A stretch of DNA of 64,000 nt from Ignavibacteria bacterium (GTDB taxonomy: Bacteria; Bacteroidota; Ignavibacteria; Tepidaquicellales; Tepidaquicellaceae), in assembly GCA_016709315.1 (NCBI GenBank), contig JADJMZ010000006.1:186001-250000 (forward strand). Direction: 5' to 3'. A program made the position numbers and the translations under genes. This document shows, piece after piece, positions 46,305 through 55,325 of this stretch (the stretch's first letter is position 1; every line of letters starts with the position of its first letter). Below the pieces are notes generated by a model. That model had not been told where the DNA came from. It was given only the letters and a program-made list of their open reading frames with translations, and ran no database searches.

Positions 46305-46823
46305 TCAGCGATGCTGATCAATCAGAATAACATTGCCGTCCGGGTCAGAAACCATTATACTTGCAGGTCCGGTTGTATTCTCATCTGCTTCAGTTGTTAA
46401 CTTAATATTATTACTTTTCAGCTGCCGTTGAATTTCTCTGACATCATCAAACTTCTCAATGTTATTTGCATTCTCGTCCCATCCCGGATTGAATGTTAAA
46501 ATGTTGTTCTCAAACATTCCATGAAATAATCCGATCAGAGAATTCTCATTTTTCATAATGAGATAATTTTTTTCCATGCCGCCTGCAAAAACTGTAAAGC
46601 CAAGATTTTCATAAAATAGTTTTGAAGCGTTTAAATCCTTGACACTTAAGCTTATTGAAAATGCTCCTAATTTCATATTGTTTTCTGTTTTTGTTTTAAT
46701 GATACTTTCTGTTTGTTTATTTCCAATGTTATTATTGGATAGATCTGTAAAAATAGTTCTGGAAAAGAAACCTAGGAAAAATATTGATGTAAATCCCAAA
46801 ATTATTAATGCTGTTTTTTTCAT
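46305..46823 (-). CDS. VOC (glyoxalase/bleomycin-resistance fold) protein with N-terminal anchor
   Basis: 172 residues. An N-terminal hydrophobic segment (about 5-25) and a linker precede one VOC domain from residue 50 (MKLGAFSISLSVKDLNASKLFYENLGF) to the end (VSDPDGNVILIDQHR). Homologues usually start at that internal Met, so either this is an exported/membrane-tethered VOC or translation begins at codon 50. The ligand is unknown. Confidence 0.85.
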   Translation of the reverse strand: MKKTALIILGFTSIFFLGFFSRTIFTDLSNNNIGNKQTESIIKTKTENNMKLGAFSISLSVKDLNASKLFYENLGFTVFAGGMEKNYLIMKNENSLIGLFHGMFENNILTFNPGWDENANNIEKFDDVREIQRQLKSNNIKLTTEADENTTGPASIMVSDPDGNVILIDQHR

Positions 46824-46913
46824 TTTGATGTAATTTATTATTAAATTGTTAATGCTTGTTTAAGTAGTAAAGATATTAAATTTATGTTCACCTCCCGAAG
46901 AAATGTCCGGTTG

Positions 46914-46948
46914 TGTCAACCCTCCTGACGCAAAACCAGTGTTATGCT
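46914..46948 (-). repeat. attC-like spacer motif (copy 1)
   Basis: On the + strand TGTCAACCCTCC is followed by GTTATGC, overlapping the stop codon of the - strand gene at 46942. It resembles the spacers at 51179-51220 and 52600-52663. Integron-like nature is tentative. Confidence 0.3.
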
Positions 46949-47607
46949 GTCTTTTTTGATTTCATTTTGCTATAAAGTTCTTCAATTAACTTTTTAGATT
47001 CAACTAATTTAGCTCCTGATATACTTGCTTGTTTTGCATTCCATATCTTAGGAATTGAAAGCTTACCTTGTGAAAGAGAATACATCCAAAATAAATCAAT
47101 AAAATTTACAAATAGATTTACTCTATAAATCAATGATGGATTCATAATCTCAAAACCCATTTTGTTCAATGTCCTGTTGTTGAAAAAATATGATGTGCCT
47201 GTAATATTTACTGTATCAGGTATGTTTTTATTCTCAATTAACTTAATTAAGCATATCAAACCTTCCAAATGATAAGTTAGCAGCCGGTATTTGAACTCAA
47301 TTCCTGATTTATATTTCCTCATTACAAAAACGTAATCAAAACTTACACCACTATGTAAATCAATTTGGGTATCATTTGCCATATACCCAAGTAACATTGG
47401 CGAATAATATTTGTAAATACCCACAAGCGTAAAAAATGGGGCTGCGGCAAATTGTCCAATAGGTACGTAAACCAAAAAAAGTATGTAGAACAAAGGTTGG
47501 GAGTTAGCCATTTCAATGATAACAAGTGCCGGCAATAAGCTAATTAGCAAAAGTAAAATTGCCTCAATCCATTGCAATAATTTATGCTGTTTATAGAAGT
47601 CATTCAT
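46942..47607 (-). CDS. Membrane protein of unknown function
   Basis: 221 residues with two strong N-terminal TM helices (about 12-30 and 38-65) and a largely soluble C-terminal part with a basic helical tail (VESKKLIEELYSKMKSKK). I recognise no family. It lies in the single-orientation accessory run, and its stop codon overlaps an attC-like GCATAAC on the - strand. Confidence 0.6.
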   Translation of the reverse strand: MNDFYKQHKLLQWIEAILLLLISLLPALVIIEMANSQPLFYILFLVYVPIGQFAAAPFFTLVGIYKYYSPMLLGYMANDTQIDLHSGVSFDYVFVMRKYKSGIEFKYRLLTYHLEGLICLIKLIENKNIPDTVNITGTSYFFNNRTLNKMGFEIMNPSLIYRVNLFVNFIDLFWMYSLSQGKLSIPKIWNAKQASISGAKLVESKKLIEELYSKMKSKKTA

Positions 47608-47775
47608 TTTCGAGATGTCGTTTTAAAATACCGGATAAGGATTAATTACCCGCAACAAACTTACAAAAACCTTCATGAAATTAATAAGTAATTTGCGGAT
47701 TTGCGAAAGTGTCTTGGAATAAATTTAATCAAAGCAGAAATTAAATTTAATTAAAAACCCTTTCTCCAATGATTT

Positions 47776-48552
47776 TCACTTCATCTCCGGTTTCAATTGC
47801 TTTCCCGATTTCTGTCGCAGGATCAGACAATCAACTGACAAATAATAATAATGATCAAATTCATTAAGCGTTGACCATTCGGGTAAAGTAGAAGCGCGGC
47901 GCTTTACAAATGATTTCGGGAAAGCATGTATTACTTCACCTGTTTCAGGATTTCGGGTAGGAACTACACACCTTGCCCTCGGACTTATTCCGAATAAAGT
48001 AACGTCACCAATTTCAAATTCAATTCTTTTCCCTTCATTAGAAAACAAATGATCTTCCCAGAAAGCAGGCACGCCTTCAATTTCCACAGTTGCTCTGAAA
48101 CGCTTTCTTGCTTCTTCCAAATCCATAATATCAAACCAGCCTGAAACTTCCTTTAAACTCGAAGTCGAAATCACAGTTGCTCCGCTTAAATCAGGGACAT
48201 CCAAAAACCGTCCTGTACTATTCTGATGAAACAAAATTTTCTTACCGAAATAATCAGACAGATAAGATTCAATTTCTGATTTTTCTTTTTGTAAATCAAA
48301 ATGTACCTGTGTTGTTTCATTAAATTGCCGGAATGAAATAACTCTGATTTCAGGATCAAATGAAGTGCGTAATGAATGTACGAGCTTATTTGTTTTCCCG
48401 ATTATATAATTTCCCTTCTCATCGGTGATCGCATATTCTCTGTCATGCAATAGACAACCGCCTTCCGATATTACTGCTTTTTGCAGAGATAAACCATCCA
48501 GAGACTTAACAGGGTAAATTGTTATCCTGCTCACAACAGGTTTAAAATTCAT
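47776..48552 (-). CDS. MOSC-domain protein (YcbX-like)
   Basis: 258 residues. The N-terminal MOSC beta-barrel (VSRITIYPVKSLDGLSLQKAVISEGGCLLHDREYAI) is followed by the MOSC domain with RARCVVPTRNPETGE, containing the Cys that ligates molybdenum cofactor sulfur in the family. Members are molybdoenzymes reducing N-hydroxylated substrates. No cofactor-synthesis gene is nearby. Confidence 0.9.
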   Translation of the reverse strand: MNFKPVVSRITIYPVKSLDGLSLQKAVISEGGCLLHDREYAITDEKGNYIIGKTNKLVHSLRTSFDPEIRVISFRQFNETTQVHFDLQKEKSEIESYLSDYFGKKILFHQNSTGRFLDVPDLSGATVISTSSLKEVSGWFDIMDLEEARKRFRATVEIEGVPAFWEDHLFSNEGKRIEFEIGDVTLFGISPRARCVVPTRNPETGEVIHAFPKSFVKRRASTLPEWSTLNEFDHYYYLSVDCLILRQKSGKQLKPEMK

Positions 48553-48654
48553 TATTTTTGTTTGAAATTTTATATTGTAATTCTTAAACTCAATTCATCA
48601 ATATAACGGCAGTGAATGAAGAATATCAGAAGTTCAGTAATAAGTCTTTGACTG

Positions 48655-49209
48655 TTAATACCTCAGAAACATCTGATGATTTGGGTTTGAATGAGTTTCA
48701 GTAATTTTGAAATCGTAACTGCCAACAACTTTAAATCCTGTCCTTTTATAAAACCTGACAGCCCTGTGGTTTTCTTTCCAAACGTATAACCACATTCCCG
48801 CCTGATTGTTATTTTTTGATAATTCAATGTTGAATGAGAAAAGTTCAAACCCTAATTTTAAACTATAAAATTCTTTCAGAAGGTAAATCCTTTCCATCTT
48901 GGTTACATTTTCCAACGGAATATTTGAATGAGGGACATTGAAAACAATTTTAGAATAACCTGCCGGCTGCTTATTATGAAAAATAATATGGTAAATATTT
49001 TCCGGGTTCCTGATTTCTTCTTTAAGCACATCACAATTGTATTTTTCATTTACATAATCATTTATATCTGCCGTAGAAGCGCTGCTTCCGTGCGATTCTA
49101 TAAAAGATTTACTTCCGATGTCTGCCAGTAACTGAAAATCACCTTCCTTTGCTTTAACAATTAAATTCATTTTCCCGACTTTATTTATTGCATTGAGAAT
49201 TAAATTCAT
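48655..49209 (-). CDS. GNAT-family N-acetyltransferase
   Basis: Matches GNAT acetyltransferases. The core is ERIYLLKEFYSLKLGFELFSFNIELSKNNNQAGMWLYVWKENHRAVRFYKRTGFKVVGSYDFK, with WKENHRAVRFYKRTGFK the canonical last motif. The acetyl-CoA loop reads YSLKLGFELF where R/Q-x2-G-x-G/A is usual. The start is ambiguous: ATG 49209, or ATG 49170 (MNLIVKAKEGDF), the usual GNAT beginning and my preference. Target unknown. Confidence 0.85.
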   Translation of the reverse strand: MNLILNAINKVGKMNLIVKAKEGDFQLLADIGSKSFIESHGSSASTADINDYVNEKYNCDVLKEEIRNPENIYHIIFHNKQPAGYSKIVFNVPHSNIPLENVTKMERIYLLKEFYSLKLGFELFSFNIELSKNNNQAGMWLYVWKENHRAVRFYKRTGFKVVGSYDFKITETHSNPNHQMFLRY

Positions 49210-49221
49210 ATTCCATAAAAG

Positions 49222-49641
49222 TTATCCCGGATTATTATTCTTAATTTGTTCAATTGAATTTTCTACCATCTTAATTAACACAGCAGTGTCAATGTCTTCA
49301 AGCTTATGAATATGTATGCAGCCTCCGCTTAATTTATGCTTTCCGAATTTCGGGAGCAGATCATCTCTTACAGCTTGCTCGCATCCAAGATACAAAACTA
49401 TTGAACTTGCTCTCGGAGCAATTCCTACCAGCGGCGCATCACCTTCACGACCGCTTTCATATTTGTAATGATAACTTCCAAAACCTACGATGCTTGTTCC
49501 CCACATTTTTGGTTCTAAGCCCGTATGTTTACTTATCATATCAGTTATTGAAGAAAAGTCTTTTCGTTTTTTTACTTCATATATCTTTGCAATAAAGTCA
49601 TTTACACTTTCCTTTGTTTCTACAGTTTTGTTCTTTGCCAT
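49222..49641 (-). CDS. DUF1801 family protein (copy A)
   Basis: 139 residues with the DUF1801 pattern: SVNDFIAKIYEVKKRKDFSSITDMI, GLEPKMWGTSIVGFGSYHY, SSIVLYLG and FGKHKLSGGCIHIHKL. DUF1801 proteins are small cytoplasmic alpha/beta proteins of unsettled role, related to the frataxin-like iron chaperone YdhG group. Four DUF1801-type genes occur within 8 kb here. Confidence 0.85.
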   Translation of the reverse strand: MAKNKTVETKESVNDFIAKIYEVKKRKDFSSITDMISKHTGLEPKMWGTSIVGFGSYHYKYESGREGDAPLVGIAPRASSIVLYLGCEQAVRDDLLPKFGKHKLSGGCIHIHKLEDIDTAVLIKMVENSIEQIKNNNPG

Positions 49642-49737
49642 GATTTAAAATTTATAATTTGCAATTGTCTGAAGAATCTCTGAATTTTGTTTCAAGACCT
49701 CCGGCTTTAAGCTCTTCCGGTTCTGGCGGTATTTATA

Positions 49738-50193
49738 CTATTTTTGTATGTCATTTATTATTTCTAAATGATGTTTGGTATGAATTTCAAGAAAATTAAT
49801 TGTTTGTTTTAATTTGAGATGACCGAACACAGGGTGATCAAAATATTTATTTTTATCCATTGTCTTTAGTTCTTCAATTCTTGCTTTTGTGTTTGACAAA
49901 TGTTTTGTCAAACTTTCAATATTATAATTTCCTTTTGGCTGGACTACTTCAGGAGATTTCGCTTTTCCTCTTGGGATTTTTTTCATTGTAAATACTGCAA
50001 TCCGGATGAACTGAAATTTCCATTTATAGTCTTCAGGGTTTGAGTTTGCTAATGAATCCGTAATTCTTGTTAATACCAATAATGTATGTTCAATATGCCA
50101 GCCAACATTTGACTTTGAAATCTTTTGGTTTGTCTTATTAAATTTTGGAATATTAGTTTCAAGTTGGGTTAAAAGCTTTTCCAATTTATTCAT
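49738..50193 (-). CDS. DinB/DUF1569-like protein
   Basis: 151 residues, a helical bundle with histidines spaced as in the DinB/YfiT metal-binding superfamily: SNVGWHIEHTLLVL, HPVFGHLKLKQTINFLEIHTKHHLEII. Similar to DUF1569. Such proteins are candidate thiol-dependent or metal-dependent enzymes of unknown substrate. Confidence 0.78.
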   Translation of the reverse strand: MNKLEKLLTQLETNIPKFNKTNQKISKSNVGWHIEHTLLVLTRITDSLANSNPEDYKWKFQFIRIAVFTMKKIPRGKAKSPEVVQPKGNYNIESLTKHLSNTKARIEELKTMDKNKYFDHPVFGHLKLKQTINFLEIHTKHHLEIINDIQK

Positions 50194-50218
50194 TTATTTA
50201 TCTGATTTAATTTCTCAG

Positions 50219-50635
50219 TCAATTTGCTTCTGTATATTTTTTAAAGTTATTGAGTATTGCCTGCCAGCCGTCCCGCTGCATTTCAGCAGAATTTTCTGTC
50301 TCAGTGTCAAAGGTTACACTCACTTCGGTATTGTTGCCAAGGTCGTTGAATATTACTGCTGCCTTTCTGCCGTCTCCCATTGTGTAATTAAATTTTACAC
50401 CTTCAATGATTTCATCATAAATGGCTTCAAAGTCAAAACCAAAACTTCCGTCTTTTGCTTCCATTCGTGCTGAATATTTTCCGCCGGTACGCATATCATT
50501 GCTTGCTGCCGGACATTCCCAGTCGTCTGAGGCAAAGTTCCATTTTGTTATGTGAACGGGATTTGTGTAATACTCCCAGACTTTTTTTCTGTCCGCTGCA
50601 ATTATTGCCTGTACCGTTATTTTTTCTGTTTTCAT
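50219..50635 (-). CDS. SRPBCC/AHSA1-domain protein
   Basis: 138 residues of START/Bet v1-like fold. The family N-terminus is ITVQAIIAADRKKVWEYYTNPVHITKWNFA, then GGKYSARMEAKDGSFGFDFEAIYDEI and the C-terminal helix QRDGWQAILNNFKKY. Probably binds a small hydrophobic ligand. It overlaps the upstream DUF1801 gene by four bases, so the two are co-translated. Confidence 0.88.
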   Translation of the reverse strand: MKTEKITVQAIIAADRKKVWEYYTNPVHITKWNFASDDWECPAASNDMRTGGKYSARMEAKDGSFGFDFEAIYDEIIEGVKFNYTMGDGRKAAVIFNDLGNNTEVSVTFDTETENSAEMQRDGWQAILNNFKKYTEAN

Positions 50636-50988
50636 ATTTTATTATTTATTTTTAATCTGAATTTTATAATATTTTTAATCAGAGCAACCGGCAATGGCTG
50701 ATCCAGTGGAAACTGAACGGACCCTTTTCCTTGTTTGTAAACTGACAGTTGTTTCTTAAATTTTTCGTGTCCTGTTGGTGTTGCGTAAAATCCTATGTGT
50801 TTTGCAAAGCCGCCAAAGTACACCAGCGGTTTTTTATTTATCTTGTATGCAGGCATTCCGTATGAGATGCTTTCAATTGCTTCAGGCGCAATGTCTTTAA
50901 TGATCTGACGAATAATTTTAAGCTTTGTCTTTGTTTCTGACGGGAAATATGAAATATAATCATCAACTGTTTTTATTTCTTTATTCAT
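50632..50988 (-). CDS. DUF1801 iron-chaperone-like protein (copy B)
   Basis: 118 residues. VDDYISYFPSETKTKLKIIRQIIKDIAPEAIESISYGMPAY and FGGFAKHIGFYATPTG are hallmarks of the YdhG/iron-chaperone-type DUF1801 branch. It is directly upstream of the SRPBCC gene (TAATG-type overlap). Function by analogy only. Confidence 0.88.
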   Translation of the reverse strand: MNKEIKTVDDYISYFPSETKTKLKIIRQIIKDIAPEAIESISYGMPAYKINKKPLVYFGGFAKHIGFYATPTGHEKFKKQLSVYKQGKGSVQFPLDQPLPVALIKNIIKFRLKINNKI

Positions 50989-51178
50989 ATTTTAGTATTC
51001 GTTAAAAAATAGTGTTAAAGTTTTCGGGTTTGCTTAAGGGGGAAATATGAAACATTTCATTTTCAGAGTTCACAAATGCTAAACAAAAACTCAAAGCATT
51101 ACCTTTGCATGACACTCACATTCTGAAATACAATGTTAAAGCTTAGACATCCATCACTATTTTCCTTTAATAGAGTTA

Positions 51179-51220
51179 CTGTCAACGCCCCCTTTTTAAA
51201 ATATCGTTTAACTTATGCCA
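51179..51220 (-). repeat. attC-like spacer motif (copy 2)
   Basis: On + it reads CTGTCAACGCCCCCTTTTT, AAA, a short gap, then TTTAACTTATGCC, about 50 bases downstream of the dioxygenase stop on the - strand. About 17 of 22 bases match the left block of copy 3, and its TTTAACTTATG matches the right block. Confidence 0.4.
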
Positions 51221-51272
51221 GCCGATGCCTTGCCGTCCGCAGCGGTATTGTTACAATTATCAACCCTTCTTG

Positions 51273-52490
51273 TTATTCGTGATCTGGTTCTTGTAAATTA
51301 AAATATTCACTTTTTGTTTTGTCAATTGTATTTGATATTATTCTGAAATTTTCTTCTGTCGGTTTCAAATCAATAAATTTGTCAATTATTGTTCTGTGTC
51401 TGTAAATTACAAAGGTGTTTTCAATATTCGGATTTATTTTGTTGAGATTTACTTCACTTTCAGTATCCGTCATAGAGGGGACAAATGTCAAAGCAATATT
51501 ATTTAAGTTGAGTTCAAGGCCGGTATTCTCTAATTCCTTTTGTCGTGTGTCTTTGTTGTAATCTTTTTCATTTCCGTAAACAAAATATGCTTTAAGATAT
51601 TTACTTCGTGCTGCGCTTTGCTGCTCTAAAAAAGTCAGCCACTTTTTAATGTCGTCCCAATTTGGATTATTACCAACAAAATAAACAATACCATGATAAC
51701 GTCCATATTTACAAACGGGACAAGTTCTTGTTCCTTTGTCCGGTCCAAATGCATGGTAAGGAATAAACGAAGGATTGTCTTCGCCAATTTGCAGTCCTGA
51801 CTGCTTTTCAGTATTAGTAGTTTCCGGATAATTTGGAATGTTAAGTCCTAAAATAATATTATGTTCGGCTATTTGTAAATCGTCAGAAAGCAAAACTCTC
51901 AAAATCCCGCTTCCGCCACGATTTTCAAGCGCTTTTCTTTTCTCGCTTGTTAAAAGTCTGTCATCGTCAAAAACAAACTCGTCAATATAATACTCATTGT
52001 CAATGTTTGGCTCTTTAATTGAAGTATGAATGTGCGCAGGAATATTTCCATTTGGATATGGAGCAGGCCTTACAGTGTAAATTGAGTATTTGCCGTTTTC
52101 GTCTGTCTTAACCCAGCCGCGAATATGTCCGTGCCGTTTTGCTTCTTCATTCATTCCTTCTCCGGGTGAAGAGTATCCGTTATTGTCAGTCTGCCAATAG
52201 TAAATTACAACATTTGGTGCCGGTGTTTTTCCGTCAAGTTTGTAAACCGTTCCAGTAATAAAAAGTTTTTGCCCTTTTTCTGTCCAGCCTGCACTTGTGT
52301 CAATAGATGAATTATTTATCGGCATATCCACATACATAAGTTCACAACCGTCACAACCACCACCTACAAGTTTTATAGTGTCTGTCGTATTTGTTTGCTG
52401 ATTTTGGTTGTTATTTTTTGTTTGTCCGTTACAACTTGTCAGAAAGTTGAGCAGAATTACAAAAAGTCCAAGTTGATATATACATTTCAT
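51273..52490 (-). CDS. Lipoprotein: intradiol dioxygenase-like domain fused to a CxxC thioredoxin-like domain
   Basis: 405 residues. A lipoprotein signal ends LLNFLTSC with the Cys at about residue 20. The first half is an intradiol ring-cleavage dioxygenase fold: GKTPAPNVVIYYWQTDNNGY holds Tyr ligand candidates and PAHIHTS the two His ligands of the non-heme Fe(III) site. The second half, from about residue 235, contains TCPVCKYG and strands resembling a redoxin fold. Secreted intradiol-like lipoproteins are known in Bacteroidota; the redoxin extension is less usual. The substrate is unknown. Confidence 0.8.
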   Translation of the reverse strand: MKCIYQLGLFVILLNFLTSCNGQTKNNNQNQQTNTTDTIKLVGGGCDGCELMYVDMPINNSSIDTSAGWTEKGQKLFITGTVYKLDGKTPAPNVVIYYWQTDNNGYSSPGEGMNEEAKRHGHIRGWVKTDENGKYSIYTVRPAPYPNGNIPAHIHTSIKEPNIDNEYYIDEFVFDDDRLLTSEKRKALENRGGSGILRVLLSDDLQIAEHNIILGLNIPNYPETTNTEKQSGLQIGEDNPSFIPYHAFGPDKGTRTCPVCKYGRYHGIVYFVGNNPNWDDIKKWLTFLEQQSAARSKYLKAYFVYGNEKDYNKDTRQKELENTGLELNLNNIALTFVPSMTDTESEVNLNKINPNIENTFVIYRHRTIIDKFIDLKPTEENFRIISNTIDKTKSEYFNLQEPDHE

Positions 52491-52599
52491 ATTTGTGCTG
52501 TAGTTGTATCAGGGTTACACATAACGAAGTAGAATTAATAAAGTTAAAAAAGGAGATTAGAAGCACTGTTGTCCGGGCTTGCAAAACTGTTTCTATCAC

Positions 52600-52663
52600 T
52601 GTCAATACCCGATTTTTAAACCCTATCTCGCCTTAGCAGATTTCTTTTAAACTTATGTTATGC
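52600..52663 (-). repeat. attC-like spacer motif (copy 3)
   Basis: On + CTGTCAATACCCGATTTTT, AAACCC, CTCGCCTTAGC, TTTTAAACTTATG then TTATGCG. A partner ACATAAC at 52519-52525 makes an inverted pair with GTTATGC at 52657-52663, spanning 145 bases. It begins shortly after the - strand 2H phosphoesterase stop and ends before the dioxygenase start, the position expected of a cassette recombination site. Confidence 0.4.
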
Positions 52664-52704
52664 GTTCGTGCTATCGGCGGACAAACTCGCAATTCATTGT
52701 CATT

Positions 52705-53418
52705 TTATCTCTTACCGGTACTCCAAAGTTTATTTTGCGCAGTACCTAAATCGCCAAGCTGATAAATGCTTACTGATTCTGATGTGAATGTAAACCGGTT
52801 AAACTTCTTTGTCATCATTTCTTTTATAAAATCTTCCTGTGCTAAACCAATAGTAACATGAGGATTGAATTTATCACCGCTGTGTTCAGATTCAAATGCA
52901 GTTACATAATCAATTGTTGGCTTTGATATTTCGCTGCTATCCAAATTTGGCACAAATGCTTCACCTGTACCTTTGCCGGTGTAGGGCAGAATTGTTTCGA
53001 GCAGCTTAGCCTGAAAACTCAGTAATCCGGGTGTTGTCTTAACGGTTATTCCTGCCAGACCTAAATTATTATAAGGAATATAATACATTCCCGTAGCTGT
53101 CAGTATTTCGGTTGCTGGTTTTTCATTTTCAACAACATTTTCAACGGCAGCATAAACTTTATCAAGTTCGGCAGTGCGGACAAATGATTGCACTACTGTT
53201 ATGTGTGGAGCATGATTTGCATCAAGTGCAAAACCTTCAGGATAGTTTTGAAGCATTGATGTGTTAAAAACTTTAGCAGAATCAAGCATCACCTGGTCAG
53301 GGTCAAGCAAAATATCAATTGCTGTAATTTCAGATTGTGCATAAACATTCATAAAGATAAAATAAAATAATATAAGTGTTAATAAAGCAGAAAATTTCAT
53401 GGATGATTTTATTTTCAT
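52705..53418 (-). CDS. Exported 2H phosphoesterase-like protein (2'-5' RNA ligase fold)
   Basis: 237 residues. A signal segment (about 7-27, ending NVYAQ) is followed by a 2H phosphoesterase fold with both H-x-T motifs: APHITVVQSF near residue 71 and NPHVTIGLA near 195. Most bacterial 2H proteins (ThpR/LigT) are cytoplasmic, so export is notable. The substrate is probably a cyclic phosphodiester, not determinable here. Confidence 0.8.
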   Translation of the reverse strand: MKIKSSMKFSALLTLILFYFIFMNVYAQSEITAIDILLDPDQVMLDSAKVFNTSMLQNYPEGFALDANHAPHITVVQSFVRTAELDKVYAAVENVVENEKPATEILTATGMYYIPYNNLGLAGITVKTTPGLLSFQAKLLETILPYTGKGTGEAFVPNLDSSEISKPTIDYVTAFESEHSGDKFNPHVTIGLAQEDFIKEMMTKKFNRFTFTSESVSIYQLGDLGTAQNKLWSTGKR

Positions 53419-53722
53419 ATTGTTTAGTAATTATAGATTATAATTAAATCTGATTTATATCAGTTGATGTTATTTGCATGACCGGAATTATTATTCACTA
53501 TAGTTTAAACCGCAGCATGACGCATTACGAAGAAGGGATTAATGAAGTCCGCTAAAGCGAGAATGGTTTTAAAACAGGGATTAAAACACGACTTTTTGTA
53601 TAACGGAAACTGTATGTAGAAAGGACTACCGTTTGCTGATCAATGTCACCCGCTATTTCTCTTAATCCTAAGTATAGCAATGCCAAATCTTCAGGATGAA
53701 TAGCCTCATTGGGAATAGTATT
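53419..53722. other. Spacer with GCTAARGCGAGA repeat core
   Basis: A gene-free spacer. At 53545-53583 it holds a sequence related, in opposite orientation, to the spacer at 52.60-52.64 kb (core GCTAAAGCGAGA, then TTTTAAAA and GGGATT). No other structure is seen. Confidence 0.5.
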
Positions 53723-54149
53723 TTACTTTCTATTAAATGATGCATCTATGATTTCCTTCAGAACTTTCAGATCGATATCATCCAATTTATTTATGTAAAG
53801 GCAGCCAACACCTGTTTTATGCTTTCCTAACTTTTTTAGCGCTACCTCATGCTCTTTAATATTAATGCTGAGGTATAATGACAAATTCGCTTTACGGGGA
53901 GAGAAACCTATCCGGAGCCAATCAACCTCTCTGCCGGTAGTCGGGCTTTTGTATCTTTTAATGCCAAAACCAATAACCGAACTGCTCCATAATATTGGCT
54001 TTTCACCGGTTGCTTTTTTCATCATTTCCAATAATACAAAACTGTCTTTGCGCTTTTGTTCTTCCTTAATGTTATTGATAAAATCCTCCACGTTTGCACC
54101 GGTTGGTTTTGTTTTTTATTTCAACAAGTTTTGATTTTTTTTCAGTCAT
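53723..54149 (-). pseudogene. DUF1801 family protein (copy C), frameshifted near the N-terminus
   Basis: The main frame begins MEDFINNIKEEQKRKDSFVLLEMMKK and carries the DUF1801 body (KPILWSSSVIGFG, KLGKHKTGVGCLYINKL). A better start is ATG at 54149 (MTEKKSKLVEIKN). That frame is displaced by one base. Dropping one A from the AAAACC run at about 54105 joins them to give NKPTGANVEDFINN, the family's usual N-terminus. It is about 142 residues when repaired, paralogous to the gene at 49.2 kb. Possibly a sequence error. Confidence 0.78.
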
Positions 54150-54336
54150 TTGAAATTATTATTTGTTTGAAATTGGTTGCGGATAACGGTTTGGATAATA
54201 AGTTGGATGAGATTATCAGCACATACAAATTCATTGGGAGCGGGAACCTGTCCTAAACATAGTTTAAGGGCTGAACTTTCTGATACCACAATACTACTTG
54301 CCTGTTGCATTCGCACTCAGCTATTTTATTTCCAGT

Positions 54337-54630
54337 TCATTTTTGTTGTTTGCATTTAAACCGGTTGACTGAAGCATCTCGAAGGGCTGTATGTTTTGTT
54401 TTACGCGACATCATTCTTTTTCTCCACATACGAAAACTTGAAGGCAATAAATATTTTCGCATAAGTTTAATGACATCTTTTTCCTTTAAATCAAACTGGA
54501 ATTCAATGGCTTCAAATGGTGTGCGGTCTTCCCATGCCATTTGAATTATCCGGTCTATATCTTGTTCATTCAATGTTGATTTTTCTGTCTGCACTATGGT
54601 TTCGTTATCGTTTAAATGTAAATCAGTCAT
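54337..54630 (-). CDS. TIGR03643/DUF2805 family protein
   Basis: A 97-residue basic cytoplasmic protein with the core QDIDRIIQMAWEDRTPFEAIEFQFDLKEKDVIKLMRKYL and SFRMWRKRMMSRKTKH, which are hallmarks of the TIGR03643/DUF2805 family. The helix-turn-helix-like composition suggests nucleic-acid binding (inference). The function is unestablished. Confidence 0.88.
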   Translation of the reverse strand: MTDLHLNDNETIVQTEKSTLNEQDIDRIIQMAWEDRTPFEAIEFQFDLKEKDVIKLMRKYLLPSSFRMWRKRMMSRKTKHTALRDASVNRFKCKQQK

Positions 54631-54835
54631 ACCAAACTAAAGCTCTTTTCATTTATAATTCGTTGATATGTGAAAGGATAAATCGGTTTCATTTTATTAT
54701 TGAGAACTGATTAGCGAACGAATAGAGTTTGATTTGATAATACTTTTTTTGTCAATTTATACCAAACAAAAAGCTTTCGTAAGGTGTTATAATTATTCAG
54801 CTTGCAATTAAATTTAAATGTCTGATACTTCTAAT

Positions 54836-55195
54836 CTATAAAACCAAACCTGCAATCTGCTTCATTGATGCAAATGCAATTACAGCACATAAAATCAAAA
54901 GAATCAGAGACGGTAAATGTTTTACAAAAGGATTTTTTATTTTGAAATGAAAATATTGAGCGGATATCATAAACAGTCCCATAAGAACAGATGGAATAAG
55001 AACTAATGACGGATACCAAATACCCGCAACAAGCAATGTGGACAATGAGATTTTAGCTGCTCCTACAAAGCTTCGGGTTAAATCACTTAATCCGAATTGT
55101 GTAAATTCATTTACGACATTACCAAACCTAAAAATCCAAACATACGCAACAGATATTGCTACAATAATTTGTAATAAGTTTATGAAGTTTTCCAT
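54836..55195 (-). CDS. DoxX-like membrane protein
   Basis: 119 residues with four TM helices (about 4-22, 45-65, 68-84, 95-117). The pattern FRFGNVVNEFTQFGLSDLTRSFVGAAKI is that of the DoxX-like family, which in other bacteria links to sulfur or redox stress. The specific role is unknown. Confidence 0.8.
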   Translation of the reverse strand: MENFINLLQIIVAISVAYVWIFRFGNVVNEFTQFGLSDLTRSFVGAAKISLSTLLVAGIWYPSLVLIPSVLMGLFMISAQYFHFKIKNPFVKHLPSLILLILCAVIAFASMKQIAGLVL

Positions 55196-55325
55196 TTATT
55201 TTTTAATATATTTCTTACTCTTATGGCTTTTCAGAATTCGCCCCGTTTTTTAAAGAGGGTTCCGGACTCCTCTCTTAATATTCTTATTCAGTTATATCGT
55301 TTCTTAAACTTGAACCCTTAATTTG

